From the NCBI RefSeq assembly GCF_001644565.1, contig NZ_CP011387.1:423001-487000 (forward strand): 64,000 nucleotides of DNA, read 5' to 3'. Under the pieces are notes generated by a model. It was not told the DNA's origin, did not search any database, and saw only the letters and a list, made by a program, of their open reading frames with translations. Numbering within the stretch: the stretch's first letter is position 1; the number at the start of each line of letters is the position of its first letter. Position numbers and translations under genes: made by a program. Below, piece by piece: positions 35,187 to 45,170 of the stretch. This DNA comes from Deinococcus puniceus. GTDB taxonomy: Bacteria; Deinococcota; Deinococci; Deinococcales; Deinococcaceae.

Positions 35187-38100
35187 TTAGGGAACTTGGG
35201 TCTGAAAGCAGACCGTACCTCTGCCGCCGTTCGCAAGACCTGTAAGACCGAGGTTGAGGGTCAGGAGACCAGCGTTATGGGTGCCTGTGCCTACTCCGGT
35301 CAGGGTGCCTTGATCGAGGTCGCTGGCGTTGGTCAGGTTGGTGCCTGTGGGGGTGGTATTGCCAGTTACGGTAGTGCTGGTGGTGCTCCAGTGAATGCCG
35401 GAACCGACGACATAAGGCAGGGTCACGAGTGCGTCGGGCAGAAGCTGCATTCCGGCGGGCACGTTGTCGGTGAGACTAAAGTTGGCTGCGAGGCCGCCTG
35501 CGTTGATGTAGGCGATGCAGTATTCGATGATGTCTTTGGGCTTGGCCGTCACGTTGGTCTTCACGAAGCTTGTTCCGTCGGTCACGTTGCGAACAAACTT
35601 TTCGAGGGTGATGGCGGGCTGCACGACTGCAACCACTCCGACGGGGGTCACGGTGGGGTCGGTAGTGCCGGGTTTGGTGGGGTCGTCGGTCAGCACGGGT
35701 GGAACGCCAGTAGCCGTGACGGTGCCTTGGTTAGAGACGTTGCCGCTGAGCGCCGTGACCGTGACCCGGAACACCACTGTGGCGGTTTCGTTGGCCGTAT
35801 CCGTGCCGATCACGCCGGAATTCATGCCGACGCCGCGAATTTCGGCGGCAGTGGCGTAGGGGAAGACTCCGCCCGCGCCGTCCGTGACGGCAACGGTATT
35901 GAGCTTGGTGCTGCCTGCAACGTAGGTGGTGCCCGCAGGAATGCTGTCTTGCAGGGTGGTATTGACGGCGGGAACCGTGCCGCTGTTGGTGGTCGTGATG
36001 GTGTATTCCAAGGTGTCGCCGGGGAGGACAGTCGAACCTACGCTGCCCGCCACTTTGGTCACGGTTTTGCTGGACGCGAGGGCCGACACCGGGAACGCGC
36101 AGCTTCCGAGGTCGCCTAGGTTTTGGTTGGTCAAGCCTCTGAGCGTGGTTGCGCCCGTGCTGGGGTTGATGGTAAAGAGTCTGAAACTCGGGCCGCCCGT
36201 CGCGCCGTACAGCGTGCCGTCTGCCGTGAATGCCAAGCCCACGAAATTCGTGCCGCTCGGTGTCGTAGAGACGAGGGTGGCGACGTAGGTGGTGAGATTG
36301 ATCGTATACACGCGGTTCTCTGCAGTAATGAACAGCGTACCGTTGCCATCGAACACCAAGTCGCCGGTGGACGCGGGGAGAGCCGAGATGGGATTTCTGC
36401 TGATCAGGGCACCGGTGGCCGGGTCAACTTCAATGAGCTGCGTGATGGTGCCGGTTCCGGGGTTGTCAGTCGTAACAAACAGCCGTCCGGTGGGGCTAAA
36501 GGCGGCCCGCAAGACTTGGTCTCCCGGTGCTGTCGTGAGGAAGCTATTGGGCAGCAAGGTGCTGGTGTTGGTGGCGCTGTCCCACACCCGCGTTTCTATA
36601 AGAGAAGAGATGGTGAAGTAGTACAGCTTGTTGGTGCCGGGTTGAATGGCGAGGGCAGTGGACTGGGCGGATGTAGAGCCAATGGCTGTGGCAGCGCCTG
36701 TAGCTGGATTGACAACAAGAATGCTATTCGTCAAGGCGCTGATGCCGTACAGCGTGTCGCAGGTGGGGAGCGGTGTAATAAAGGTCTGTTGGCTGCTGGT
36801 GTTGTTGCCGGAAACAGGGTCAGTGCTGCCGGTGGGTGCGGTCACGGTGGCCGTATTGGTCGGGCTACCGATGGTGCTGGCCGTGCCCGTGACCGTAATG
36901 GTCAGGTAATCGCCGCTGGTGGGCGGGGTAGGGCTGGCATTCACGGGCAAGAGGCCGCTGGCAAAACTGATGGCGTTGCCGCTGCCGCTGGCGGTTCCGC
37001 AGGTGGCGGTACCCGAAGCCGCGCACGTCCACGTCACGGTAGTCAGGTTGGCAGGCACGCTGTCGGCAATAGTCGCGCCCGAGATCACGCTAGGGCCTTG
37101 GTTCCAGACCTTGATGGTGTACGCGGCTGGGCTGCCCAAGACGACGCTGCTGGGGCCTGTGTTGTTGATACTCAGATCGGCGGTGGAGGGGGTATCGGTG
37201 TCGGTGGCACTGTTGTTGGCGGTTGGATCGGTGAAGCCTGTCGGTAGGGTAATCGTGGCGATATTGGCAATATTGCCAGTCGCCCCAGCCGATACCGTGG
37301 CGGTCACGGTAAAGGTGACGCTGCTGTTCTTGGGGAGGGTGGGAATGAGGATGCCGCCTGCGCTCTGCATATTGGCGATTGACATTTGGCCTGCTGCTGT
37401 GCCCGCCGGAGGGCAAACGCCGCTGCCAGTCACGCTTCCGCAAGTCACGCTTGTAACGGTCAGGTTGGTCACGCTGGGGTCTCTAAACACGGCGTTGGTG
37501 GCGGTGGCTGGCCCAGCATTGGCAATCACGATGGTGTAGTTCAGTACTTGATTGGGGAGGTATGACGATTGGCCGTCGGTTTTGGTGATCGAAAGATCGG
37601 CCACTGCCGCAGGAAGCAGGCTCTGGTTACAGAAGACTTGTTGATTGGTTGCGTCGCCTGTAGACGCGGTATAGCCCCAGAAAGGCGTCTTACCCACATC
37701 ATTTCGAATGTCACGGTTGATGGTGCCGTACAGGGTGCTGTCAAGGTAATACTGCAACGTATTGGTGGTGGGGTTCCAAGTCACGCGGAAGTCGTGGTAT
37801 TGGCCGTCTTCGAGGTTTGGAACGACAGTTGCGGTTACTAATCTGTCGGTATTCGACCTATGGGTACTGTCCCCATTCAGGTACGCTGCCATATGGTCGC
37901 CACTGGGGTCTGCCCAAATACGAGGAGAGGAACCGTCGGTATTCTGATAGGTATCTAATTCGATAGTCAGTGAAGGCGTGATGGCCCCGTTGCCGTTCGT
38001 ATCGAACCCGGCAGCCAAGCTGCGGCCAGCAATACCGATAGCGGTTGGCCCCTGATTTTGCAGGGTAAACGTTATGCCGTCGGCCCCGGTATCGTTGACC

Positions 38101-39971
38101 CCCAAGTACACCTTGGCGGTGTAATCGAACGCCTGATCCAAGTCCGCACGGGTGTTAGACCACGCCGCACCTTTCTGTTGCTTGGCATCGGGTGTCAGTT
38201 CGATCACGCCGCTGGGCTGCACGGTGGCATTGCCCACCGTAGAGAAGCCGGAAGCGATGCAGGTGGGCTGAACGACGGTAGTGGTGTCGGTGGCGCTGTT
38301 GTTACCCGGATTCGTGTCTGTAAAGTTCAGAGGAGCCGTTACAGCCGCAGTATTGGCCACACTGGTAACGATGGCACTGGTTGCTACCGTGGCATTCACA
38401 GTAAAGGTGACGCTGCCGCCTGCGGGCAGGGAGGGAATGGGAACGCCCGCACCCTGCATGTTGGCAATGGAGGTGGTGAGTGCTGAGGGACTGGCTGGGG
38501 GGCAAAATGCGCCGCCTGTGGCATTTCCGCAGGTCACGCCCGTCACGGTCAGGTTGGCCGCTGCGGGGTCTTTGAAGAGTGCGCCTGTAGCTGTACCCGG
38601 CCCCGCGTTGCTGACCACGACGGTGTAACTGGTGGTCTGACCGGGGGTGCGGCTGGTCTGATTGTCTGTTTTGGTCACAGACAGGTCGCCGCTGTAGTTC
38701 ACCTCGAACAGGCCCAAGTCATCGAGCGCCAGATCGTTCCCTTGGGGGCCAGCAGCGGTGGTGGCATTTCGAACGCGGATTTGGACACTGGTGTTGCTGA
38801 GGGTATTCAGCGTAGCCGAGAAGTTTTTCCAGACAGGCGTATTGGTATTGGCAAAGTCAGGCGTGCTGGCGAGGAGTGTCCAATTCGTTCCGTTGTCATA
38901 CGAGACTTCGAACTGTGCTTTAGAACCGTTGGGAGCGTTGTTGGTGGCGGTGCTGACCAAGGCAATCGCCCACGCCGAAAAGTCGTACATGGTGTTTTGG
39001 GCCAGCCCGCTCACAGTCGTCCGGTAAAACACATTGGGCGTGTTGATGGAATTGATGATCAGCATGTTGCCGGAAGGATCGCCCTTCGTATGATCGGAAA
39101 TTTGGTGCCACAGGAAGGTGTTGCTGTCGGCGGTGTTAAAAGCGATCCCGTAGCTGGGGGCCGTCGAATTGACGACGGTGTATTGGCCGTCTTGGGGGGC
39201 ATAGATCGCGCTGTTGTAGGCGGTGTAGGTATAGCCCGCGACATTGGTGTCTGCCCCGGCGCTGGTACCGGGCACCGTGCTAGATGCAGTGCCAAACGTT
39301 CCCCCTGTACTCGCGGCAATCAGGTTGCTGCCGATGAGGGTACAGCCCGCTGCCGCGCAGGAGGGGAGGGGAGTGGTCAGGGTGGTGGTGGCCGAAGCAG
39401 TACGGTTGACGGCGTCGCCGCCTGTGCCGTTGGTCGCTACGTTGATGATCTGGGCACCCAGCGGAGTCGCCCGAGACTGCACATAGATTTTGAAGGTAGC
39501 CGAATTGCCAGCAGCGATGCCCGCGCCGCCGTTGATAGTGCAGGTCAGGGTCTGTGTGGAGCCGACAGGTGTATTGGCCTCGCACCGAAAGCGAGTCGGG
39601 TTTGTCTGATTTTGCGTTGTCGGCGTGCCGTTGTAGGTTTCCTGAATGATCGCCATCCGCTCGCGGGGTTCAGAAGCCGCGAGAACGTTGGTACGCGGCG
39701 CATTCAGGCCAGCGGGCAAGGTAAAGGTCAGGGTGAGGCCGCTTGCGCCCGTTGTGCTGGCCCCAGTCCCCGTGCCGTTGGTCACGGTGGTGGTCAGTTC
39801 TACAAAGTTGCCCGCATCTACGCTAGGCGTGGCAGTCAGGCTGACGCCCAACGTCGCGGCCAACACAGTGGAGGCTGAAGACGCCAGCACAAGCAGCAGC
39901 ATCTTGAACAGGAAAGCGGAGTGCCGCTGCAACCGCAGGAGCAGTTGAATCATGGTTTTGTACAAGTTCAT
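35187..39971 (-). CDS. 1594-residue DUF11/lectin/propeller surface protein
   Basis: An exported mosaic protein. The signal peptide is long (about 1-38, ending STVLA). Modules: DUF11-like about 40-190, jelly-roll about 205-420 (GNDLALDDLGLFE), DUF11 about 425-570, L-type lectin-like domain about 573-785 (GFSTVGNATVQ, ITPSLTIELDTYQN, YHDFRVTWNPTTNTLQYYLD), two DUF11 repeats about 790-1060, beta-propeller about 1070-1300 (ending LGDLGSC), DUF11 about 1300-1440, and the C-terminal two-cysteine module (IEYCIAYINAGG to VCFQTQVP). The lectin fold suggests carbohydrate binding. AAGGAG precedes the ATG by 10 nt. The ATG overlaps the stop of a 233-codon ORF. Confidence 0.87.
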   Translation of the reverse strand: MNLYKTMIQLLLRLQRHSAFLFKMLLLVLASSASTVLAATLGVSLTATPSVDAGNFVELTTTVTNGTGTGASTTGASGLTLTFTLPAGLNAPRTNVLAASEPRERMAIIQETYNGTPTTQNQTNPTRFRCEANTPVGSTQTLTCTINGGAGIAAGNSATFKIYVQSRATPLGAQIINVATNGTGGDAVNRTASATTTLTTPLPSCAAAGCTLIGSNLIAASTGGTFGTASSTVPGTSAGADTNVAGYTYTAYNSAIYAPQDGQYTVVNSTAPSYGIAFNTADSNTFLWHQISDHTKGDPSGNMLIINSINTPNVFYRTTVSGLAQNTMYDFSAWAIALVSTATNNAPNGSKAQFEVSYDNGTNWTLLASTPDFANTNTPVWKNFSATLNTLSNTSVQIRVRNATTAAGPQGNDLALDDLGLFEVNYSGDLSVTKTDNQTSRTPGQTTSYTVVVSNAGPGTATGALFKDPAAANLTVTGVTCGNATGGAFCPPASPSALTTSIANMQGAGVPIPSLPAGGSVTFTVNATVATSAIVTSVANTAAVTAPLNFTDTNPGNNSATDTTTVVQPTCIASGFSTVGNATVQPSGVIELTPDAKQQKGAAWSNTRADLDQAFDYTAKVYLGVNDTGADGITFTLQNQGPTAIGIAGRSLAAGFDTNGNGAITPSLTIELDTYQNTDGSSPRIWADPSGDHMAAYLNGDSTHRSNTDRLVTATVVPNLEDGQYHDFRVTWNPTTNTLQYYLDSTLYGTINRDIRNDVGKTPFWGYTASTGDATNQQVFCNQSLLPAAVADLSITKTDGQSSYLPNQVLNYTIVIANAGPATATNAVFRDPSVTNLTVTSVTCGSVTGSGVCPPAGTAAGQMSIANMQSAGGILIPTLPKNSSVTFTVTATVSAGATGNIANIATITLPTGFTDPTANNSATDTDTPSTADLSINNTGPSSVVLGSPAAYTIKVWNQGPSVISGATIADSVPANLTTVTWTCAASGTATCGTASGSGNAISFASGLLPVNASPTPPTSGDYLTITVTGTASTIGSPTNTATVTAPTGSTDPVSGNNTSSQQTFITPLPTCDTLYGISALTNSILVVNPATGAATAIGSTSAQSTALAIQPGTNKLYYFTISSLIETRVWDSATNTSTLLPNSFLTTAPGDQVLRAAFSPTGRLFVTTDNPGTGTITQLIEVDPATGALISRNPISALPASTGDLVFDGNGTLFITAENRVYTINLTTYVATLVSTTPSGTNFVGLAFTADGTLYGATGGPSFRLFTINPSTGATTLRGLTNQNLGDLGSCAFPVSALASSKTVTKVAGSVGSTVLPGDTLEYTITTTNSGTVPAVNTTLQDSIPAGTTYVAGSTKLNTVAVTDGAGGVFPYATAAEIRGVGMNSGVIGTDTANETATVVFRVTVTALSGNVSNQGTVTATGVPPVLTDDPTKPGTTDPTVTPVGVVAVVQPAITLEKFVRNVTDGTSFVKTNVTAKPKDIIEYCIAYINAGGLAANFSLTDNVPAGMQLLPDALVTLPYVVGSGIHWSTTSTTVTGNTTPTGTNLTNASDLDQGTLTGVGTGTHNAGLLTLNLGLTGLANGGRGTVCFQTQVP
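37475..37557. repeat. 83-bp segment identical to 48283-48365
   Basis: This stretch inside the lectin/DUF11 region matches the interrupted paralog base for base over 83 bp, although the flanks differ. It points to recent exchange between the two genes. Confidence 0.75.
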
Positions 39972-40669
39972 TGAGTCATCACTCCTTGGGAGGGCCGTCG
40001 AGGAGCCAGAAAAGCAGTGTCGGAACCAGCTACAGAGAGCGGTCTAGCCTCATCTGGGCGGCCAACCTCGTCGCCGGGAGTGATGGGGTGCATGGACTTG
40101 CTGGTATTGATGACTGCAGAGCTAACTGCATGGCAAAAAGCGGCACTGTTGTCGGTGGCAAGAAGGGAAGCCATCAACGTGTTCAGGGAAGTTGATGCAG
40201 TACAGATCGGGATAGGCCGATGAGTCTTAGTAATAAGGTCTGCAGTCACTAGCGAGACAGCAAAAGAGGCAGAGCGAACCACAAACTGGCCCCCTGCTCT
40301 TTCCGAGAAGGCGGCAACAGGGGCCAATGTGGTGGTCAGGGCAAACGAAAAAGCGCTCGCCGCATTGACAGTGTTGTCTGCACGAAGAGCTGGGGCTGGG
40401 AAGAGAAACACCGCTTCCACGGCATTTTTCAGGGCACCACTGCTGCCCACAATGCCGCATAAGCCCACGCCCGAACCGGAGCCAAGAGAAGTGACGACAT
40501 CTACGTTGATGTCATCCATGCTGCTGCTTGGAAAAGTTGGCTTTGAAGAGTGTGGAGTGCTGAGGCCGGTAGAGGGGCTACCCGGCAAAGGGGCGAAGGC
40601 TGTACTGGCGTAAGAGCGCAGTACCGCTGTTGACGTATCTGTCAAAACAGTCGAAAGTCTATATTTCAT
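39968..40669 (-). CDS. Uncharacterised ORF coupled to the 1594-residue surface gene
   Basis: A 233-codon frame, Ser/Ala/Thr-rich, with no recognised domain. AAAGGA lies about 10 nt before the ATG, and the stop overlaps the start of the big surface gene (ATGA), as expected for a translationally coupled operon partner. Hydrophobic stretches (AFSFALTTTLAPVAAF, AVSLVTADLI) are short. The N terminus (MKYRLSTVLTDT) is not a clear signal peptide. Composition is lower in GC than most genes here. It could be a real accessory protein or a chance frame. Confidence 0.45.
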   Translation of the reverse strand: MKYRLSTVLTDTSTAVLRSYASTAFAPLPGSPSTGLSTPHSSKPTFPSSSMDDINVDVVTSLGSGSGVGLCGIVGSSGALKNAVEAVFLFPAPALRADNTVNAASAFSFALTTTLAPVAAFSERAGGQFVVRSASFAVSLVTADLITKTHRPIPICTASTSLNTLMASLLATDNSAAFCHAVSSAVINTSKSMHPITPGDEVGRPDEARPLSVAGSDTAFLAPRRPSQGVMTQ

Positions 40670-40809
40670 TTTGATTAGTCCTTTTAGGGTTTGAGGGCTA
40701 ATTACTGAAGATTTTCTTGGTCAAGTGAAACTGGTGGTTCGCCATTTCACCCGACATCTAAAATCAACTTGTGGAGCGGTACTACTGCTGTATTTTTAGA
40801 GGTTTATAG

Positions 40810-41106
40810 TCAATAGGCTCCTAGAGGTATCGGTCTAGGCGCGAATGCAATCCATAGTCGGCGTATTAATGGCCCAGCCCGCCTAAGCCAGCGGAACTGA
40901 AGCTGGCTTGTGGCAGGCAGTTGGGTGAGGTTTGCACTCGCCCCACTGATTCTCGATTCCTCGCCTTTAGTGATTCGTGCATAGGCTGAAGCAGCGATGA
41001 TCCGTGCCGCTAGTCGTAGTTGCAGTTTCGTGGAGGGAATGAGGAAGCTGGGAGATTGAAGTGAAAAACCGATGGATTGGCCTAAAGTAGACTTCGTATT
41101 TTTCAT
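40810..41106 (-). CDS. Uncharacterised 98-codon ORF
   Basis: A basic 98-residue frame starting MKNTKSTLGQSIGFSL with no known domain. Support comes from a GAGGGAG box before the ATG and a TATAAA -10-like element at 41144-41149. The start MKNT plus GFSL is vaguely pilin-like, but the hydrophobic helix is missing. It lies upstream of the 233-codon ORF on the same strand and could begin the same transcript. Status uncertain. Confidence 0.35.
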   Translation of the reverse strand: MKNTKSTLGQSIGFSLQSPSFLIPSTKLQLRLAARIIAASAYARITKGEESRISGASANLTQLPATSQLQFRWLRRAGPLIRRLWIAFAPRPIPLGAY

Positions 41107-41186
41107 TTCCCTAGCTCCCTCTTAAGACTTGGACTTGACAGTGTTTATAGAATGAGTGTTGTTCGGCTCTGCATCTTGCTTAAAAT

Positions 41187-41233
41187 TAAAAAACAATTGT
41201 CCGACGTAACCAAGGTTTGTGTCGGACAATTGT
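41187..41233 (-). terminator. Strong terminator downstream of the CshA/DUF11 gene
   Basis: A perfect 13-bp inverted repeat (ACAATTGTCCGAC with GTCGGACAATTGT, 15-nt loop) is followed on the minus strand by TTTTTAATTTT. Confidence 0.82.
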
Positions 41234-41285
41234 GTTATAACGCGGTGTTATTTTTGATATCGTGTTTAAGTCTTTTGAGTCCTCT

Positions 41286-41320
41286 CCAGTTGAAGGCTAC
41301 GTAGGTTTGCCTTCAACTGG
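41286..41320 (-). terminator. Hairpin between stop and strong terminator
   Basis: A perfect 12-bp inverted repeat (CCAGTTGAAGGC with GCCTTCAACTGG) has an 11-nt loop, just after the stop of the CshA/DUF11 gene. The TTCAACTGGATTCC arm recalls the hairpin at 43771, so it may be a small dispersed repeat. Confidence 0.55.
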
Positions 41321-41337
41321 ATTCCCTTGTGTTTAGA

Positions 41338-43593
41338 TCACGGGATTTGTGTCCGGAAGCAAACGGTGCCTTTGCCGAGGTTCGCTAACCCAGTCGCGCT
41401 GAGGTCGAGGGTCAGGAGGCCCGTGTTGTTGGTGCCGTGTACTGTGAAATCTATCGGGGGTAGTGTGTCTGCTCCGGTCAGCGTGCCAGCGTCGTCACTG
41501 GGGGCGTTGGTCAGGTTGGTACCTGCGGGGGTGGTGTTGCCGCTGACGGTATTGCTGGTGCTGTTCCAAAGGATGCCTTGGCCTGCTGCATAGGCATCAA
41601 GCTGAACGATCATCCCGGCGGGCACATTGTCGGTGAGTTTGAAGTTGGCCGCGTTGCCGCCCGCGTTGATGTAAGTGATGCAGTATTCGATGATGTCTTT
41701 GGGCCGGGCTGTGGTGCTGGTTTCGGAAAAGGCAGTTCCGGTGGTCACGTTGCGAACGTACTTTTTGAGGTTGATGGCAGGCTGAACTGGCATGGCCGCC
41801 GTGACCGTTGTTGACTGGCTGCTGGAGTTGTTGCCCGGTACGGGGTCGGTAGTGCCGGGTGCCGCAGTCACACTGGCCGTGTTGATCAAGGTGCCGCTGG
41901 TTGTGGCCGTGCCCGTGACCGTCAGGGTCAGGTAGCTGCCACTGATGGGCGCTGTCGCACTGGCGTTCACGGGCAAGATGCCGCTCACAAAGTTGATAGT
42001 GTTGCCGCTCCCACCGGCTATTCCGCACGCTGCGGTATCAGAAGCCGCGCAAGTCCAGTTCACGTTGGTCAGGTTGCTGGGAACGGGGTCTGAGATAGTC
42101 GCGCCTGTCGAATTGCCGGGGCCTTTGTTCCACACGGTGATGGTGTAGGTGGCGAGGCTGCCCTGAACCACGGTGCTGGGGCCGGTTTTGTTGATATTGA
42201 GATCGGCAGTCGTCGGCATGACAACCAGCGAGTAATCTTCGACCTCACCGGAAGGAGAAACCCCAGTGGGGGAATTGCAGCTTGCAGCAGCCGTACAAAT
42301 ACGGAAGCGGGCGAAAGTCGTTCCCGCGACTGCATTGGTGGGCACAGTGACACTGAGGTTGGTTGTCCCTACAGACACCGAATTATCACTGGTAATTTGC
42401 TCACCTGCGTCAGCAAAGTCGCCGTCTCTGTTCCAATCGAACCAAGCACTCAACAGGCCCGCTGCCCCGATAGCTACAGGAAGAGTGACAACATTCCCAA
42501 TCATGACGGAGGCAGGCATCGTTACGCCGTCTTCGTCATCGATGCTGTTGGCATCATCGGCTGTGGCCGTGGCATTGGCCTGCGAAGTGCGTTCAACGTC
42601 TACGACGCTGCCAAGCAATGCAGTTGTAGGCGGGATTTGGGTGGCCAAGCCGAAAGTAGGGGCGGTGTTGGTGTTGGGGAAAATGGTGTTGGTTCCGGCA
42701 CCTAAAGTGCCGCCATTCCAGCCCAGTACAGGCAAATGGGCAACGTTGCCGTAGGCGGTGGGGGCATCACCATAGTCGGCCACGTTCAGCATGACGCCCA
42801 GAGCGATAGCCTGCTTCCCTGCTTGGCTGGAAATAGTCACTGTAGCTGAGGTCGCGTTATCGATGAACCCGATGGCCATTGATGCTGGGGCCCCAGCGGG
42901 AGTACCAGAGCAGCTATTCGTGCCGTCTCCAGCAGAAACCGAGAGTCCAGTACTAAAGGTGTAACTATTTCCTGCTCGATTTATAAAATAAGGCTCGTCG
43001 CAACCGGGCGCACGCAGACGCTCGATCACGCGCATTGTTGCGCTTGGCGTCGCGGACAAATCTACGACAGTCGTCTCATCCTCACTCGTCGTTTCGGCAT
43101 CTGCAATGACCAATCCATCAACCACACTGACGCCGCCCAATGTTGCGGTGCAACTGTAGGTAAACGTGGCGTTCCTGGCATCTGTCCGGTTTACCAGCCC
43201 AATATCCATGGTGTTGCCTACATCGTCAGATCCACTGTGATAAAGGTTATCAAGTCCATCTTCAAAATAACCACCGGGGCGGTAGATTCTAAGATCAGGG
43301 TCGTTGCCAGTACCACTAATACCATTGATGCTACAAACAACCGCCAGATTTTGACCTGCAACCGTGATGTTGTTGGTAATTGTCTGACCAGTTTGGGTGA
43401 TGTTGGCCCCGTTGTTTCCCCAGTCAATCCACAGAATCTGGTTGCGGTAAAGACCACTGCCGCCAGTAGCGTATTGCGCCCCCGCATCCGGCGACACCCC
43501 ACCCAGCCCTATTCCGGCAGCCAGCAGCAGGCCAGACCATTGTCGTACACCTCTGAAAGCGTTTCCACTCTGTATAAAACTAGGTAATTTCAT
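41338..43593 (-). CDS. CshA-type/DUF11 surface protein, 751 residues
   Basis: The ATG at 43593 (MKLPSF) is chosen over the longer frame from 43752. It has AGGGAG upstream and gives a signal peptide nearly identical to that of the gene at 50320 (GLLLAAGIGLGGVSPDAGAQ). Modules: CshA-type fibril domain about 45-260 (ILWIDWGNNGANITQTGQT), a region with VADYGDAPTAYG near 271, a GEVEDY motif near 453, DUF11 about 460-595, and a C-terminal two-cysteine module about 600-751 (IEYCITYINAGG to VCFRTQIP). CshA domains occur in streptococcal adhesive fibrils. Likely an exported adhesin-like protein; no sortase signal. Confidence 0.83.
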   Translation of the reverse strand: MKLPSFIQSGNAFRGVRQWSGLLLAAGIGLGGVSPDAGAQYATGGSGLYRNQILWIDWGNNGANITQTGQTITNNITVAGQNLAVVCSINGISGTGNDPDLRIYRPGGYFEDGLDNLYHSGSDDVGNTMDIGLVNRTDARNATFTYSCTATLGGVSVVDGLVIADAETTSEDETTVVDLSATPSATMRVIERLRAPGCDEPYFINRAGNSYTFSTGLSVSAGDGTNSCSGTPAGAPASMAIGFIDNATSATVTISSQAGKQAIALGVMLNVADYGDAPTAYGNVAHLPVLGWNGGTLGAGTNTIFPNTNTAPTFGLATQIPPTTALLGSVVDVERTSQANATATADDANSIDDEDGVTMPASVMIGNVVTLPVAIGAAGLLSAWFDWNRDGDFADAGEQITSDNSVSVGTTNLSVTVPTNAVAGTTFARFRICTAAASCNSPTGVSPSGEVEDYSLVVMPTTADLNINKTGPSTVVQGSLATYTITVWNKGPGNSTGATISDPVPSNLTNVNWTCAASDTAACGIAGGSGNTINFVSGILPVNASATAPISGSYLTLTVTGTATTSGTLINTASVTAAPGTTDPVPGNNSSSQSTTVTAAMPVQPAINLKKYVRNVTTGTAFSETSTTARPKDIIEYCITYINAGGNAANFKLTDNVPAGMIVQLDAYAAGQGILWNSTSNTVSGNTTPAGTNLTNAPSDDAGTLTGADTLPPIDFTVHGTNNTGLLTLDLSATGLANLGKGTVCFRTQIP

Positions 43594-43770
43594 TCGATTA
43601 ACCACTCCCTGCTGCGCTCTGAGGGCCAAAAAGGCCAATGTATAAGGCAAAAATCCAACGATGTAGAGATGACGGGGCCTAAGCGATGGTTTCTTTGATC
43701 CACACAATTCATCTTTCTGACCTATTTGGCGGTTGTCCGGCCTCCATGCCAATTTCTTTGGGCTTCATGT

Positions 43771-43804
43771 CCGGTTGAAAACCAAATGACAGAGTTTCAA
43801 CCGG
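43771..43804 (-). terminator. Hairpin downstream of the interrupted surface gene
   Basis: A perfect 10-bp inverted repeat (CCGGTTGAAA with TTTCAACCGG) has a 14-nt loop. No T run follows on the minus strand. The arm resembles the repeat at 41286. Confidence 0.5.
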
Positions 43805-43826
43805 AATCCAAAGGGCTTAGTTCAGC

Positions 43827-45148
43827 TCACGGGATTTGAGTCTGGAAACAGACGGTACCTTTGTCGCCGTTGGGCAGCCCAGTCGCGCTGAGGTCAAGGG
43901 TCAGCAACCCCGTGTTGTTGGTGCCGGTGCCTGTTCCGGTCAGCGTGCCAACGTCGTCACTAGGGGCGTTGGTCAGGTTGGTACCTGCGGGGGTGGAGAT
44001 GCCGGTGACGCTAGTGCTGGTGTTGCTCCAGCGGATGTTGGTTGCGGCGGCCCCTGTGCCGTAAGGTGCTTTGACTTCTTCGAGGGGGTTGGGGCTGGCC
44101 TTCGGCAAGATGACCATCCCGGCGGGCACATTGTCGGTGAGTTTGAAGTTGGCCGCGTTGCCGCCCGTGTTGATGTAAGTGATGCAGTATTCGATGATGT
44201 CTTTGGGCCGGGCTGTGGTGCTGGTGTCGGAAAAGGCAGTTCCGGTGGAGACGTTGCGAACGTACTTTTTGAGTTCGATGGCGGGCTGAACTGGCGTGGC
44301 TGCCGTGACGGTGGTGGTCGTGCTGGCACACAGATTACTGGGTGTACAGCTACTCGAATTGGGGTTGGTTGGCGCGTTCGGACTGCCGCCCCCACCGCTG
44401 ACGCTGGCGTAGTTGACCGGGGAGCCTATGGCGAGAGCTGTGACCGACACAGGGAAAGTGAAAGTGGTGCTTCCGCCCGCCGCCACAGTAACCGTGCTGG
44501 TGCAAGTCAAAACGTTGCTGGCTGCCGTGCAAGTCCAGTTGGCGGCGTTGGTGCCGCTGAGGGTTACTGCACCGTCGGGCACGGTAATGCCGCTGGGGAG
44601 CGTATCGCTGATGGCCACGGTGCCAAAGGTTGCCATCGGGCCAGTATTCGTGGCACTCAGGGTGTAGGTGGCGCTGGTCTGTCCTACAGTCCACGGGCCG
44701 TTGCTGTTCTTGGAGAGGTTCAGGATGGGTGGGCAGGCAAAGATGCTGTCGAGGTTGTAGCTGCCGTCATCGTTCCCGTTCCCGGCAGTGCCCTGAGTCG
44801 AATCGTAAACGACGGCAGCCGAAGCAATAGACGTGACAGTGGCAGGCAACACGACGTAGCTGCGTGTAGTTGGGTTTTGACCAATAGAAGCAACCGAGCC
44901 GTTAATAACGCCCTGCGAAACTGAAGCGCCGCTCAAGCCGACGATGCTGCCAACAGTGCCCGAACCGTTAACGGTGGTCAGTACTGCATAGCTGATGTTA
45001 TTGACTCGTAGAGTGAAGGTCGTAACTTCAGAATTTGCTACAGGGGCACTGTTAGACCACATCCAGCGCATATCCACGATAAATCTGTTGCTGGGGCCTG
45101 TGCCGATGCTGTAATTGGCGGCATTGGGAATAAAATCAACAGTTTGAG
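43827..45148 (-). pseudogene. 3' part of a DUF11/lectin surface gene split by insertion sequences
   Basis: The frame is open from the insertion point to the stop at 43827 and ends with the family's C-terminal module (IEYCITYINTGG to VCFQTQIP). It contains one DUF11 repeat (NSNGPWTVGQTSATYTLS). No ribosome-binding site or signal peptide is available, so it is not independently functional. Joining it to the 5' part at 47849-50320 after removing 2708 bp (insertion plus one target duplicate) keeps the frame and reads GAIETQTVDFIPNAANYSIG across the junction. That matches the paralog at window start (SETPATLIANAAAYTV). Confidence 0.88.
45141..45148. repeat. Target-site duplication of the IS66 element (left copy)
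   Basis: AGTTTGAG flanks the element here and at 47849-47856, an exact 8-bp direct repeat, the size generated by IS66-family transposition. Confidence 0.9.
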
Positions 45149-45170
45149 GTAACTGCTCAGCAGAGTAGGT

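Noticed and set aside
43593..43752. Longer N terminus for the CshA/DUF11 protein
   Set aside because: The MKLP start at 43593 matches the paralog at 50320 and has a ribosome-binding site and signal peptide; the extra 53 residues do not.
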